Below are positions 1 through 10,862 of a stretch of DNA of 64,000 nt, in pieces. The translations under genes and the position numbers were made by a program. This DNA comes from Ganaspis brasiliensis (taxonomy: Eukaryota > Arthropoda > Insecta > Hymenoptera > Figitidae): assembly GCA_037103525.1 (NCBI GenBank), contig JAZKLR010000023.1, forward strand, positions 1,922,001 to 1,986,000, read 5' to 3'. The notes under the pieces are model-generated. The model worked only from the letters and a program-made list of their open reading frames with translations, did no database searches and had not been told where the DNA came from. The first letter of the stretch is position 1. The number at the start of each line of letters is the position of its first letter.

Positions 1-3000
1 AACTTGATGAAAATAATTGAAATATGAAACAAACATTGATAAGTTGTAAAAAAAAAATTACATTTGAGGGAAATAATTGAAAAAATTACAGAATTTTTTC
101 TAAATAAACAAAAATAATTGTTATTTGAGAAAAATATATGAATTGAATATCAATTGAAAAAAATGAGAATAACTTAAAATTGGAGAAAAGAATTGAAGAA
201 AGCTACAAATCAATAAAATTCACGATAATTAATAAAAAAAATTTGGAAATTAAGAAAACAAATAAAAATAATTAAAAATTGAAGAAAATAATTGAAATTT
301 TATAAAAATACTTAAAAATTCTAGAAAATAATTTTAGACATTGAGAATAATGCCTAATAATTAATAATCGAGGAAAATAATTGAAAAATAATAAAATTGA
401 TTTAAAATTAAAAAAACAATTCAAATATGCTGAAAATAATTTAAATTTATGAAAAAATTAATTTAAATATATGAAAGATTGAAAACATTAAATAAAATTT
501 CAGGTGAAATAATTGAAAAAATAGTGCAATATATATTTAAAAAAAGTAAAAAATTACAAAATTACTTAAAAATTTTAATTTAAGAGAATAATTAAAAAAT
601 CGCAGAAATAATCGAAAATTGATCAAAATAATAAATGAAATTTCAGATAAACATTTGAAATTTATGAAAATTAAGCCAAAAGAATGAAAATAATAAATGA
701 AATTTTAGATAAACATTTGAAATTTATGAAAATTAAGCCCAAAGAATGAAAATAATTAAAAAGCTGAGAAAATAATATAAAATTACAGAATTTGTTTTTA
801 AATAAAAGAAAATAATTGAGAAACCGCTTAAAAAAATTAATAATTGAAGACAATAATCTAAAGAGATAATAACTGAAAATTTAGGAAATTAATCGAAATA
901 TAATGAAAATACTAAAGGCTGAAGAAAATAATTGAAAAATGAGTTTTTTATTTGAAACTTGAAGAAAATCATTGAAATATGATAAAAAGAATGTTAAGTT
1001 GTAAAAAATAAATCACATTTGAGTGAAATAATTGAAAAAATTACAGAATTTTGTTTAAAAATAAAAGAAAATAATTTAAATTTGAGAAAAATATAAGATC
1101 TTAGAAATCAATTAAAAAAAATGAGAATAACTTAAAATTGGAGAAAAGAATTGAAGAAAGCTAAAAATAAATGAAATTTACGATATTTAATAAAAAGATT
1201 TGTAAATTAAGAAAACAAATGATAATAATTAAAAAATGAAGAAAATAATTGAAATTTTAGAAAAATACTTAAAAATTTTAGAAAATAATTTTAAAAAATG
1301 AGAATAATAATCAACAATCGAGGAAAATAATTGAAAAATGATAAAATTAATTTAAATTTGAAAAAATAATTCAAATATGCTGAAAACAATTGAAATTTGT
1401 GAAGAAAATCATTTTAATATAAAAGAATGAAAACAGTAAATAAAATTTCAACAAAATAATTGAAAAAATCATAGAATAAATGTTAAAAGAGGAAAATAAT
1501 TACAAAAATACTTAAAAAATTTAGTTAAAGAAAATAATTAAAAAATCGCAGAAATAATCAAAAATTGATCAAAATAATAAATGAAATTTCAGATAAACAA
1601 TTGACATTTTTGAAAATTGTGCCCAAAAAATGAAAATAATTAAAAAACTGAGAAAATAATATAAAATTACAGAATTTGTTCTTAAGTAACAGAAAATAAT
1701 TAAAAAAACGTTTAAAAAATTAGTAATTCAAGACAAGAATCTAAATTGGAGATAATTACTGAAAATTTAGGAAATTAATTGAAATCTACTAAAAATACTA
1801 AAAGATTGAGAAAATAATTAAAAAATTAGTTTTTTATTTAAAACTTGAAGAAAATCATTAAAATATGATAAAAACAATGATAAGTTGTGACAAATAAATC
1901 ACATTTGAGTGAAATAATTGAAAAAATTACAGAATTTTTTAAAGAAAATAATTTAAATTTGAGAAAAATATATGAAGATCTTAGAAATCAATTGAAAAAA
2001 ATGAGAATAACTTAAAATTGCAGATGAGAATTGAAGAAAGCTAAAAATAAATTAAATTTACGATAATTAATAAAAAAAATTGGAAATTATGAAAACAATT
2101 GCAAATAATTAAAAATTGAAGAAAAGTATTGAAATTTCAGAAAAATACTTAAAAATTGTAGAAAATGATTTTAGTCAATGAGAATAATAATTAACAATCG
2201 AGGAAAATAATTGAAAAATGATAAAATTAATCTAAAATTCAAAAAAATGATTCAAATATACTGAAAATAATTTAAGATTGAGAAAAATAATTGAATTTTA
2301 TGATGAAAATAATTTAAATATGAAAAAATGAGAACAGTAAATAAAGTTTGAGCAAAATAACTGAAAAAATCATACATTGCAAAAAGAGGCGTCTTACGGT
2401 AAGACACTTTCCGTGTCTTAGACGGCAAAGATGTCTTGTGTGAAGAATCTTTTCACGTCTTAGACACCAAAACCGTCTTACCGTAAGACGTTAACAAAAC
2501 ACCTTTTTTGGCAGTGTAGAATATATGAAGAGGAAAATAATTACAAATTTACTTTAAAATTTTAATTAAAGAGAATAATTAAAAAATCACAGAAATAATA
2601 AAAAATTGATGAAAATAATAATTGAAATTTTTGAAAATTGTGCCAAAAGAATTAAAATAATTAAAAATTGGAAAAAATAATATAATATTACACAATTTAT
2701 TTTTAAGCAAAAGGAAATAATTGAAAAATCTTTTAAAAAACTGAAAATTAAAGACAATAATTGAAATTTGAGATAATAACTAAAAATTTAGAAAATTAAT
2801 TGAAAAATAATTAAAATAGTAAAAGATGGTGAAAATAAGTGCAATATAATAAAAAGAAATGAAAATTGAACAAAAGAATTGAAAATTGAGATATATATTT
2901 AAAAGGTCAGTAAATTAATTCAGAAATTATGAAAATGATTAAAAATTGAATATAATAATTGCAAAATGACAAAAATAATGGTAAGTTTAAAAAAATAAAT

Positions 3001-3508
3001 TTAAGTTTGCGGTGAATAATATGAAATCAAGGAATAAATAATTAAATTGATTTACTGTCAAGGCAAAAATAATTAAAATTGAAAAAGTGATTGAAAAAAC
3101 TAAACAAAATAATTAAAATTTAAGGAAGGTACATTTAAGATTTAGGGAATTAATTTAAAAACAATTAAAATAGTTAAGGATTGTAGAAAATAGTTGAAAA
3201 ATTTTAATTTACTTTAAATTTAGTATTTGTGAAACGTGGATTAATTGAACTTTTAATCAATGCAAGTTCACATTAACTGAAATTTGAAAAAATTAAAATT
3301 GCTATGAATTTAAAATTTGAGAATATTTTAAAAAGGCGAAATAAGATTTAAAATTTTAAAAGAAAAAAATATCTAGTGACAAATATCAGGTGTGGACAGA
3401 ATGAATGAATACATTATTTTAACTTGTAAATTATTATACCTATGTATATAATTGGGGCCCCATTTTCCTTTTTGCCCCAGGTCCCTTGCACCCCCAGTTA
3501 CGCCACTG
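1..3508 (-). mobile_element. hAT-like non-autonomous element, copy 1, cut by window start
   Basis: The right edge ends in AGTTACGCCACTG at 3496-3508. Read in reverse, this is CAGTGGCGTAACTGGGGGTG followed by a GC-rich stretch, and it matches the left end of the complete copy at 20471. The inside is a purine-rich degenerate AT repeat (1-3180) followed by a unique subterminal zone (about 3200-3500) containing GTGTGGACAGAATGAAT. Within the array the phrase AATTGAAGAAAGCT recurs at about 191, 1149 and 2029, so a higher-order unit of 0.88-0.96 kb is present. No transposase ORF is visible. The other end is outside the window, so no target duplication can be tested; the 8 bases after the end are CTTAAAAT. 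The element probably lies in an upstream intron of ATG10. Confidence 0.8.
2375..2516. mobile_element. 142-bp MITE, Tc1/mariner type, TA target
   Basis: The segment is flanked by TA on both sides (2373-2374 and 2517-2518). Its ends are imperfect inverted repeats: CATTGCAAAAAGAGGCGTC on the left, and CACTGCCAAAAAAGGTGT read inward from the right. It contains palindromes of the form GTCTTACGGTAAGAC. The neighbouring higher-order units of the AT array (for example at about 61580-61605) lack it, which supports insertion into an existing array unit. Confidence 0.75.
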
Positions 3509-3770
3509 CTTAAAATGTTTTTTTATTATAGCCGATTTTAAATCTGAAATTAGATTTTCAAAATTACAAATTGGATGATTTTTCATTCGGTGAATTTTTT
3601 CATTTGTGGAATTATGATTTTCAGAAATAAATATTTAGAGGACTTAAAATTTAAATTAATAATAATAATACAAAAACAGTGTTGTAGAATTTGAGTTTTT
3701 TTTCGAAATTAAAGAATAAAGAAAAATAATATTTTGTTTAATAGTCTTTTTTGAATATATATATTTTTAG

Positions 3771-4011
3771 GATGTTCCAGGAAAAGGCTATTTATTTCGA
3801 CGGGAAAAGACTTTCATTCCGAATGAATATTCTATAAACGAGGCATCGACAAAGGCAGAAGAGGATTTGTCAAACGAACTTGCTCTGAAATTTAGAGAAG
3901 ATCCTTTCGAAGCTCCTTCTGCATTTGAGAGGCCTCTAGTTAAAGAGCATCACATCCTTTGGTCTATGAGTTTTAGTGTACCGGTATTATATTTCAATGG
4001 ATGGACATCCG
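3771..4011 (+). CDS. ATG10: ATG10, internal coding exon (N-terminal part of the E2-like fold)
   Basis: ATG10 is the E2-like enzyme that transfers the ubiquitin-like protein ATG12 to ATG5 in autophagosome formation in the cytosol. The exon follows an acceptor (TATATTTTTAG at 3760-3770) and ends before the donor GTAAGC at 4012. It reads in frame from 3771 for 80 codons plus one base. The encoded segment contains EHHILWSMSFSVPVLYFNGW, which fits the family motif in which a Tyr/His-rich strand leads to VPVLYF. The preceding part is acidic and variable, as in other ATG10 proteins. Phase 1 at the 3' end joins the next exon to give an Asp codon. The first exon or exons, about 30-50 residues, must lie left of the window, because 1-3770 is transposon and AT repeat. 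ATG3, the related E2, fits less well: its HPC context and C-terminus differ. Confidence 0.92.
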
Positions 4012-5620
4012 GTAAGCTTAACATGAATAAATTTCGAAAATTTGCAGTATGCTCTATGTTAATATTGCGTTTCATAATTAGACTTATTTTTGGAAAAAAA
4101 AAGAAAACTGTTTTAGAAATATTCTCTACTGAGTTTCTTGTAATCTTCAAAGTTGGTGTCATTCTCAATCGACAGATTGAGCCACTTTCCCCTTTTGAAT
4201 TATTGGTCGATAAAGCTAATCCCTTCATATTAAATTTTCATCAATAAGTCACTTCCAAAATATTTAATTCTCGAGACATTTAGTTCATCAGGAATCTCTA
4301 AAAAGGAGTTTTCTTTGTTGAAAATCTACTTATAAAAATAAAAATTATTATAAATAACAGAATTATAGCTTTGTAGAATTAGTTACTATTTTTTCTTAAA
4401 AAGAAATTTCCGATTAACTCCGATTCAAATCATTTTAATTTTTCAAGTGTTTTTTTATTTTTTGGAAATATGTTGGACAAAAATTTTATATATTTGTTCA
4501 ATTTTAAAAAGTACTATCTCTGCACATAATTTATTTAAATAGCTCAATTAATTAAAAATTCCAAATTTTGTTTAAAATATGACAATCTAACTTTTTTTTT
4601 TATCTAAAATGTGTAAATCTCTATTTATAAGTAAATGTCCACATGTGTGTGTGTAGTAATTTTTTTTTGTCACCAGGATATCTCGAGAACGTTTTAACAA
4701 ATTTCAAAAAAATTTAGTAGGCTTATTAAACTCATAAATATCTCAATTTTGACACACGGATTTTTGAAAATACCCAATCAAATTTTTTTTAAACACCATT
4801 TTCATTTTCAGTTTTCTTGATGATCAAAATACTTTCTCTGTCATAACTTGTAAAATTTTAATTTTATAACCCCAATTTCTGCAGACAAAATATTCTAGAT
4901 TAAAAAACAAATAATTGATCTATGTGAAGTAACCATTCCCGGTTATTTTTCTCATAGAAAAAATTACTTTTTAGTAATTTTTTTCTTTCACTGTTTTGGT
5001 TTTTGTTTTTTTTTTTTTAGTATTCCATATATATAAGTTTCACTGACCCTGACTCATAGACTAGACAGATCTTTATACAAATGTTTTTTGTATATTTCTG
5101 AAAAGTATATTTCATGACAAAATATTGAATCCTGAAAAATTTTTTTTTTCCAAAATTTCACGAATATTGTCTTATATTGGACGTGAGATTTAAAAAACTC
5201 ATCGGAGTCTGTGGAATCGACGACTGATCACCACTAGACCTTAATCTGCGGAAGTGAGGGCATTTAAAGCGCTGATTGTTCCTTCGCTTGCAGACAATCC
5301 TGAACTGGGCTAAGAAGACATCTGATTAGAGGAAGATTGAATAAAAATTAAATAAAAAGAAGAGCACATTTTTTATACTCTAATCACTGAACAATTGAAA
5401 ATAATTCATGAGAAAAAAGTCTAAAATTAATTTTTTTGAAAATTGAACATTTTATATTGGAAATTGTCGTTGTATTTAAAATTAACATTGAGCCTGTTTA
5501 CAATGCTAGCTCAAAAGGGAGGTGTAAAATTTCAAGCGTGGCGTAAAGTCCGTCTTACTCACTTTCTCATTTAGACTTAATATTTTTGAAAATAATAATT
5601 ATTATTTTTCAATTTGACAG
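4012..5620 (+). other. ATG10 intron with a repeat fragment
   Basis: This is a 1.6-kb intron between two ATG10 exons (donor GTAAGC, acceptor AATTTGACAG). It is AT-rich. The part at about 4590-4870 is a fragment of a dispersed repeat also found at 16735-17245 and 18556-19140; it shares a short TG run and the phrase ATATCTCGAGAACG. A less AT-rich patch at about 5180-5340 has no convincing ORF or splice sites and stays unexplained. Confidence 0.85.
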
Positions 5621-5789
5621 ATTGTCCAGGAATAAATCCAGTCTCGGTGGAAATTGCTCAAAAAATTTTTCAAAATGAGACTCTAGCTTACACTGAATTA
5701 TCTCAAGCAATTCATCCAATTCTTGGAACGCCGTTTTTGTATCTTCATCCTTGTATGTCACAAAACCTCGTTAGAATCACGTCCAAAAG
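5621..5789 (+). CDS. ATG10: ATG10, catalytic-cysteine exon
   Basis: The exon follows acceptor TTTGACAG and ends before donor GTATTA at 5790. Read with the single base carried over from the previous exon, it opens with Asp-Cys-Pro-Gly and is open throughout. It contains AIHPILGTPFLYLHPC, closely fitting the ATG10 active-site region. The Cys codon at 5752-5754, within His-Pro-Cys, is the expected thioester-forming residue for ATG12. The exon ends after two bases of a codon, which the next exon completes as Ser. There is no frameshift or stop, so the copy looks functional. Confidence 0.94.
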
Positions 5790-5884
5790 GTATTATTTAC
5801 TGATCGATTAAAAAAATAATAATATTAATATTAAATATTATAAAAAAAGTATTTTAATATTAATAATGAATATTATAATAAATA

Positions 5885-8800
5885 AAACGCGATTAGTTTC
5901 TCCAGCTTGTCTTATCGAAAATTATAAATATTTTGAATACAATACTCAGAGATAAATAAGACAAAAATTATTTGTATAAGACAAAATCTATAAAATTGTG
6001 GAATTGAAAACAATTAAAAAAATGTAATTGAAATTTGAGAAAAAATGCTCAACATTTTTAAAAATTGATTGGATAAAAAATGAGAATAATTAAAATTGGG
6101 TAAAATAATTGAAAAATGATAAAAATAATAGAAAATTAAGGATAATTGTAACAATTTTAGAAAAATAATTGAAAAAAACACAGAATTATATGTGAAGTAA
6201 AAGAAAGTACAAAGCGATTTCAAGAATTTTAAATTGAGGAAAATAATTAAAACATTATAGAAATAATCGAAAATTGAAGAAAATAATGGAAATTTAAGAT
6301 AAATAATTAAAATTTTCGACATTAATCAACAAATAATCAGAATAATATAAAATTTGACGAAATCATTGCAAATTAATAAAAATAATTAAATATTGATGAA
6401 TGCAATTGAAATATGAGGAATATAATTGAAGAATGATTAAAACATAGAAAAGTGGATACAATAACTTAGATTTAAGATAATAAATAAAAAAGTAGGAAAT
6501 TAATTAAAAATAATTAATATATGTCTAATTAATACATGGAGAAAATAATGGCAAAAAGACTAAAAAATGAAAATTGAAAAAAAAAATTGAAAAATGAGAT
6601 AAATAATTGAAAATTTAGGAATTTCATTTAGAATTAGTAAAAATAATTAAAAATTGAAAAAATTAATTGCAAAATAGTAACAATAATAATTAAAGATTGA
6701 AAAAAATGATTAAAATTTGAGAAAAATATTTTAAAATCTAGGAGATTAATTGAAGAATAATGAAAATAATAAAAATCGGAGAAAATATTTGCAAGGTAAT
6801 AAAAATAATCAAAAATTGACCAAAGTAATTGAAATTTGAAAAAAAAATTGAAGAATGATTAAAACATTGAAAAATGGATACAATAACTTAGATTTGAGAT
6901 AATAAATGAAAATTTAGGAAAATAATTGCAAAAAGACAAAAAAATGAAAATTGAAATAAATCATTGAAAATTTAGAAATTTCATTGAGGAATAGAAAAAG
7001 TAATTTTAAATTGAAGAAATTGATTGGAAAATGATAACAATAATAATTGAAAATTGAAGAAAATTTTAAGATTTGTGAAAAATATTTTAAAATCTAGGAA
7101 ATTATTTGAAGAATAATGAAAATAATAAAAATTGGAGATAATATTTGCAAAGTAATGAAATTAATTAAAAAATAAAAATTGATGAACGTAATTGAAATTT
7201 GAGAAAAAAAATTAAAGAATGATTAAAACATTGAAAAGTGTGTAAAATAACTTAGATTTGAGATAATAAATGAAAATTTAGGAAAATAATTGCAAAAAGA
7301 CAAAAGAAAACGAAAATTGAAAAAATAATAGAAAAATTTAGGAATTTCATTGAGGAATAGTAAAGAAAAATTTAAATTGAAGAAATTGATTGCATAATGA
7401 TAACAATAATAACTGACGATTGAAACAAATTATTAAAATTTAAGAAAAATATTTTAAAATCTAGGAAATTAATTAAAGAATATTGAAAATAATAAAAATT
7501 GGAGAAAATATTTGCAAAGTAATAAAAATAATTGAAAAGTGACGAATGTAATTAAAATTTGAGAAAAAAAATTGAAGAATGATTCAATTAGATTTGAGAT
7601 AATAAATGAAAATTAAGGAAAATAATTGCAAAAAGACAAGAGAAAACGAAAATGGAAAAAACAATTGAAAAATGAGATAAATAATCAAAAATTTAGAAAC
7701 TTTATTGAGGAATAGTAAAAAAAATTAAATTGAAGAAATTGATTGCAAAATGATAACAATAATAACTGACGATTGAAGAAAATTATTAAAATTTGAGAAA
7801 AATATTTTAGAATTTAATTGAAGAATAATAAAAATAATAAAAATTGGAGAAAATATTTGCAAAGTATTAAAAATAATTAAAAATTGAGGAAAATAATTTT
7901 AATTTATGAAAAATAATTGAAAAAATTACAACATATATTTTTAATAAAAGAAAATAACTGACGAATGATAAAAATATTTGTAAATTGTAATAATAACTGT
8001 AATTTGAGACAAATAATATACACTCAGAGAAAAAATATATTTGTCTCACAGCCAAGTAACTTTTTATTTGTTTCAAATAAATTTTTATTTGTGTCAAATA
8101 AAATTTTAGTTGATTCAAATAAATTTTTTTATTTGAAACAAATAAAAAGTTACTTGGCTGTGAGACAAACATATTTTTATTTGGCACAAATAACATATCT
8201 TTGAGTCAAATATATCACTATAATTCAAAAAATTACAGAATATATTTAAAATAAACAAGACTACTTGAAAATTGATATAAATAATTGGAAATTAAAGATA
8301 ATTACGGAAGTTGAAGGAAAAAAATTAAGAAAATTACAGAATTTATTTGAAAAAAAAGAAAGCGATAGAAAATTGAAGAACATGAAACAGAGTTTTTAAT
8401 ACTGAAAAATATTTGGAAATTGATTATGAAAAACGATGAAAATAGTAAAATTGATAATTAAATTAACAAATTTGATAAGTTTTGCCCTTCCATTATTTAA
8501 TTGTCTTGCAAATTGATGTTAATAATTCGATATTGAAAGAAATTAATTGTATAACTAGAAGAAAAACATTACAATTTAGAAAACAAAAATCATATTTTTT
8601 AAAAATAATTGAAAAATGACGATTGAACTTGAATATTAATTAATAAATATTGAAACTAATTTGATATTGAAGTAAATAATTAAAACTGAAAAAGTTTTAT
8701 GAGAAAAAAATTAAAGAAATTGAAACTTGTGAAAATTTAATTTAAAATTGAGGGGAAAAATTAAAAAATAATGAAAATAATTAGAAATTGAAGAAAATGT

Positions 8801-9140
8801 TTGAAAAATGATAAAAATAGTTTAAAATTGCAGCAATTAATTGAAATCATAATAGAAAATAAATGTTAAAAATTGAAGAAACTTTTAAATAATTTCTAAT
8901 TTACTATTCCCAAAGCGTGGATTAATTAAATTTTTAATCAATGAAATTTTAAATGAATTCAAGTTTGGAAGAAATTAAAATTGTTTTATAAGTTATAACT
9001 TGACAAAAATTTTCTAAAGTTGTAAATGATTTAAAATTTAAAAGAACAAAAAATCTAGTAACAAATTTCAGGTGTGGACAGAATGAATAGATGAATTAAA
9101 GAAAATTGTAAATTATATATAATATATAAAATTGTAAATC
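5885..9140 (-). mobile_element. Array-carrying element related to the CAGTGGCGTAACT family, ends decayed
   Basis: The subterminal zone at 8890-9140 matches 3200-3430 of copy 1: it shares a GCGTGGATTAATT-like stretch and GGTGTGGACAGAATGAAT. The terminal GC-rich block and CACTG end are missing. The left edge (about 5885-6000, with GCGATTAGTTT) resembles the left edge of the insertion at about 10890. The body is a purine-rich degenerate AT repeat at 5985-8890, with a higher-order unit: GAATGATTAAAACA-like phrases start near 6431, 6853, 7217 and 7577, a period of about 360-420 bp. Boundaries are approximate and no target duplication was found. Confidence 0.6.
8021..8206. mobile_element. Foldback MITE, CACTCAG end, inside the ATG10 intron array
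   Basis: The segment starts with CACTCAGAGAAAAAATATAT after a TA (8019-8020). Its arms contain TTTGTCTCACAGCCAAGTAA (left) and the exact reverse complement around 8150-8169, with ATTTGTTTCAAATAAA-like palindromes between. The right end is decayed (TTTGAGTC near 8201-8207) and the right arm has extra bases, so the right border is approximate. The terminal bases and overall fold resemble the better-preserved element at 53354-53540. Confidence 0.65.
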
Positions 9141-9455
9141 CATTTATCCACATTCTTATATTAAGAAATTCATTTTTGTTTGTAATTCTGCCAAATGGAA
9201 TTCCACAGGAGTTTTTTTAAAGATATAAATAAACTAAATAAAAAATAAATTCCATTGAAACTTATTGATATATATACTCTCTAAAACTCAATAATTGAAT
9301 TATAAGTTAGTTTGATGAAAATTTGGTTGATTGAAATGTAAAAATTGATTTAAATTTTAATCGTCGGAATTATTTGTTACTTGAAATTTGATTATTATCA
9401 ATTGAAAAGATAGAACAAATAAAAAAATAAATATAATTAATAAAAAGTAATTACA

Positions 9456-9720
9456 TGACGCGATAAAAAGAAAGGGACCTAAGAAGCAAAAAATGTTAGG
9501 TTATCTTCAGTGATAGTTTTACCTTTTGATTATAAGTTCCTTTTTATAAAGTTGCATAATCAGCACCAGTTCCTATTGAATATTTTGGTTGGAATAAAGA
9601 CTTTTAAAACATCAATAGTTTCCTTTGAGTGTAGATCCTCTTTGTGTATTTTCATTCAAAAATTTCCCAACATAACCTGAAATTTGTTGCTTTTTAGATC
9701 CCTTTCTTTATATCGCGTCA
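9456..9720. mobile_element. 265-bp MITE with TGACGCG ends
   Basis: The left arm TGACGCGATAAAAAGAAAGG and the right arm, read in reverse (TGACGCGATATAAAGAAAGG), pair over about 45 bp with few mismatches; both continue through an AGGTTAT-like segment. The middle is unique AT-rich DNA without an ORF. I could not establish a clear target duplication. Confidence 0.65.
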
Positions 9721-9915
9721 CATATCGACTTGTTAAAAATATGTGTCACGAAAAAGAAACTTTCGATGTAAATAATTAAAAATAGAAGTAAATTAAAAGT
9801 ATGAAATAATCCTTAAAATCTTTCGAATTCCTATAACTTTTAAAAGAGACTGTCGTAGAATATAGCTACTACTTTAAGAAGAAAAAAATCTTAAGAATTT
9901 TAACAATGCTTTCAG

Positions 9916-10087
9916 CAAAAACAAATTAATTAGTTGGCTGAGTATGGTGGCCCCAGCAGCTTTAAATCTCAGAATAAAGCCAGAATATTACGAATTGACC
10001 TTTGAAGATACAACAGAAGCAGATGATAATTCCGAACACGATGATGATGATGATGATGAGGAATCTGATATTCCTGAGATTAACTAG
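9916..10087 (+). CDS. ATG10: ATG10, last coding exon and stop
   Basis: The exon follows acceptor AACAATGCTTTCAG at 9902-9915. Its first base completes a Ser codon and the frame stays open to TAG at 10085-10087. It encodes NKLISWLSMVAPAALNLRI, which fits the conserved ATG10 C-terminal segment (ITSWLS followed by a hydrophobic stretch). It then runs into an acidic tail with six consecutive Asp, encoded by a GAT/GATGAT microsatellite at about 10039-10057, and ends in SDIPEIN. The acidic tail differs from the short vertebrate C-terminus and may vary in length between individuals because of the repeat. The three visible exons give 193 codons, against about 220 residues for human ATG10. Confidence 0.92.
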
Positions 10088-10500
10088 TAGCAACATATTG
10101 ACACACACACACTCACACAAAGGATCTCAACTGGAATTAATATTGTGCCTTCAAGTATATCCTATCCGATGAATTTAGTTAGAATGAAACCATTTTATCG
10201 ATTAGTAAAATTAACTTCATTTAATTAAAATATTTTATTAATACAGAACAAATTTCATTAAATTAAACTATTTTATCAATAAGAAATTATTTTTTGTACA
10301 ATAATTTTACTCTAATTTGATATTATTCTCTCTATCCTAGATTTTCAAAAAAGAGATATAAAAAATTTAACTTATATAAAAAGGGAGAACCGGATAAAAT
10401 GCTTATTTGCGTAAATTGTCAATCGTTAATAACTTGGCCAAAAATAAATATTAAGCATAATTGTGTTTGTAAATAAAGAATATTAAGGTAAAGATAGTTT
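10088..10500 (+). other. ATG10 3' untranslated region (inferred)
   Basis: This AT-rich sequence after the ATG10 stop contains a short ACAC run at about 10100-10120. Candidate poly(A) signals AATAAA occur at 10443-10448 and 10472-10477; the second is the best placed before the next dispersed repeat. The 3' end is inferred from motifs only. Confidence 0.5.
10472..10477 (+). terminator. Candidate poly(A) signal AATAAA for ATG10
   Basis: A canonical AATAAA lies about 390 bp after the ATG10 stop codon in a TG-containing context (TTGTGTTTGTAAATAAAG). An earlier AATAAA at 10443 is an alternative. Confidence 0.4.
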
Positions 10501-10546
10501 CTGTAAAGTTTCAGGTTTATCAGTTTATTATTAAAGAATTTATTAG

Positions 10547-10862
10547 AACATAATTTTAAATAAGCGCGGGATTAATTAAAAGAAGTGCGCATGCGCGGTC
10601 AAAATGTGTATACGATAGTCACGTGATTAAAGAATCATGGTGGATTAACCTGTCACATTTAGCATTGAATGTCAAATTTTAGGTTTTCTTTCTAAAACTC
10701 ACGATTTTTCGAAGCAAGCAGGTATTTATATAATGTATTAAAGTGTTAGAAATTCAACTTTAACAGTTATTTCAATCACAGGAGCTTTATACATTTTTTA
10801 TAGTCTTTTTTTTCCTTTATGAATCGCCGTCTTTCGATGTCACTTTAGTTTTTAGAGATAAA
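10547..10862 (+). repeat. Promoter-like dispersed repeat R1, copy 1, 5' part
   Basis: About 315 bp align closely with 43680-43990. Shared landmarks in order are AAATAAGCGCGGGATTA, the palindrome GCGCATGCGC (NRF1-type), CGATAGTCACGTGATTAA (E-box palindrome TCACGTGA), an AATCATGGNGGATTAA segment, CGAAGCAAGCA, and GGAGCTTTATA. The copy is then interrupted by an insertion and resumes at about 13690. No ORF of length is present. The motifs suggest a promoter captured in a repeat, but function is inference. Confidence 0.75.

Larger units (their letters stand above)
5790..9915 (+). other. ATG10 last intron, 4.1 kb, expanded by mobile elements
   Basis: The intron has donor GTATTA and acceptor ATGCTTTCAG. 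It holds an AT palindromic stretch (5803-5880), an array-carrying element (about 5885-9140) with a MITE inside it, a second MITE (9456-9720), and otherwise featureless AT-rich DNA. No coding sequence is seen. Confidence 0.88.

Noticed and set aside
5180..5340. GC-richer patch in an ATG10 intron as an alternative exon
   Set aside because: It has no open frame compatible with the flanking exon phases and no good donor; exons 3771-4011 and 5621-5789 join directly.
8021..8206. ORFs on both strands across the CACTCAG foldback
   Set aside because: Both strands read open because the element is a palindrome. It is a MITE.
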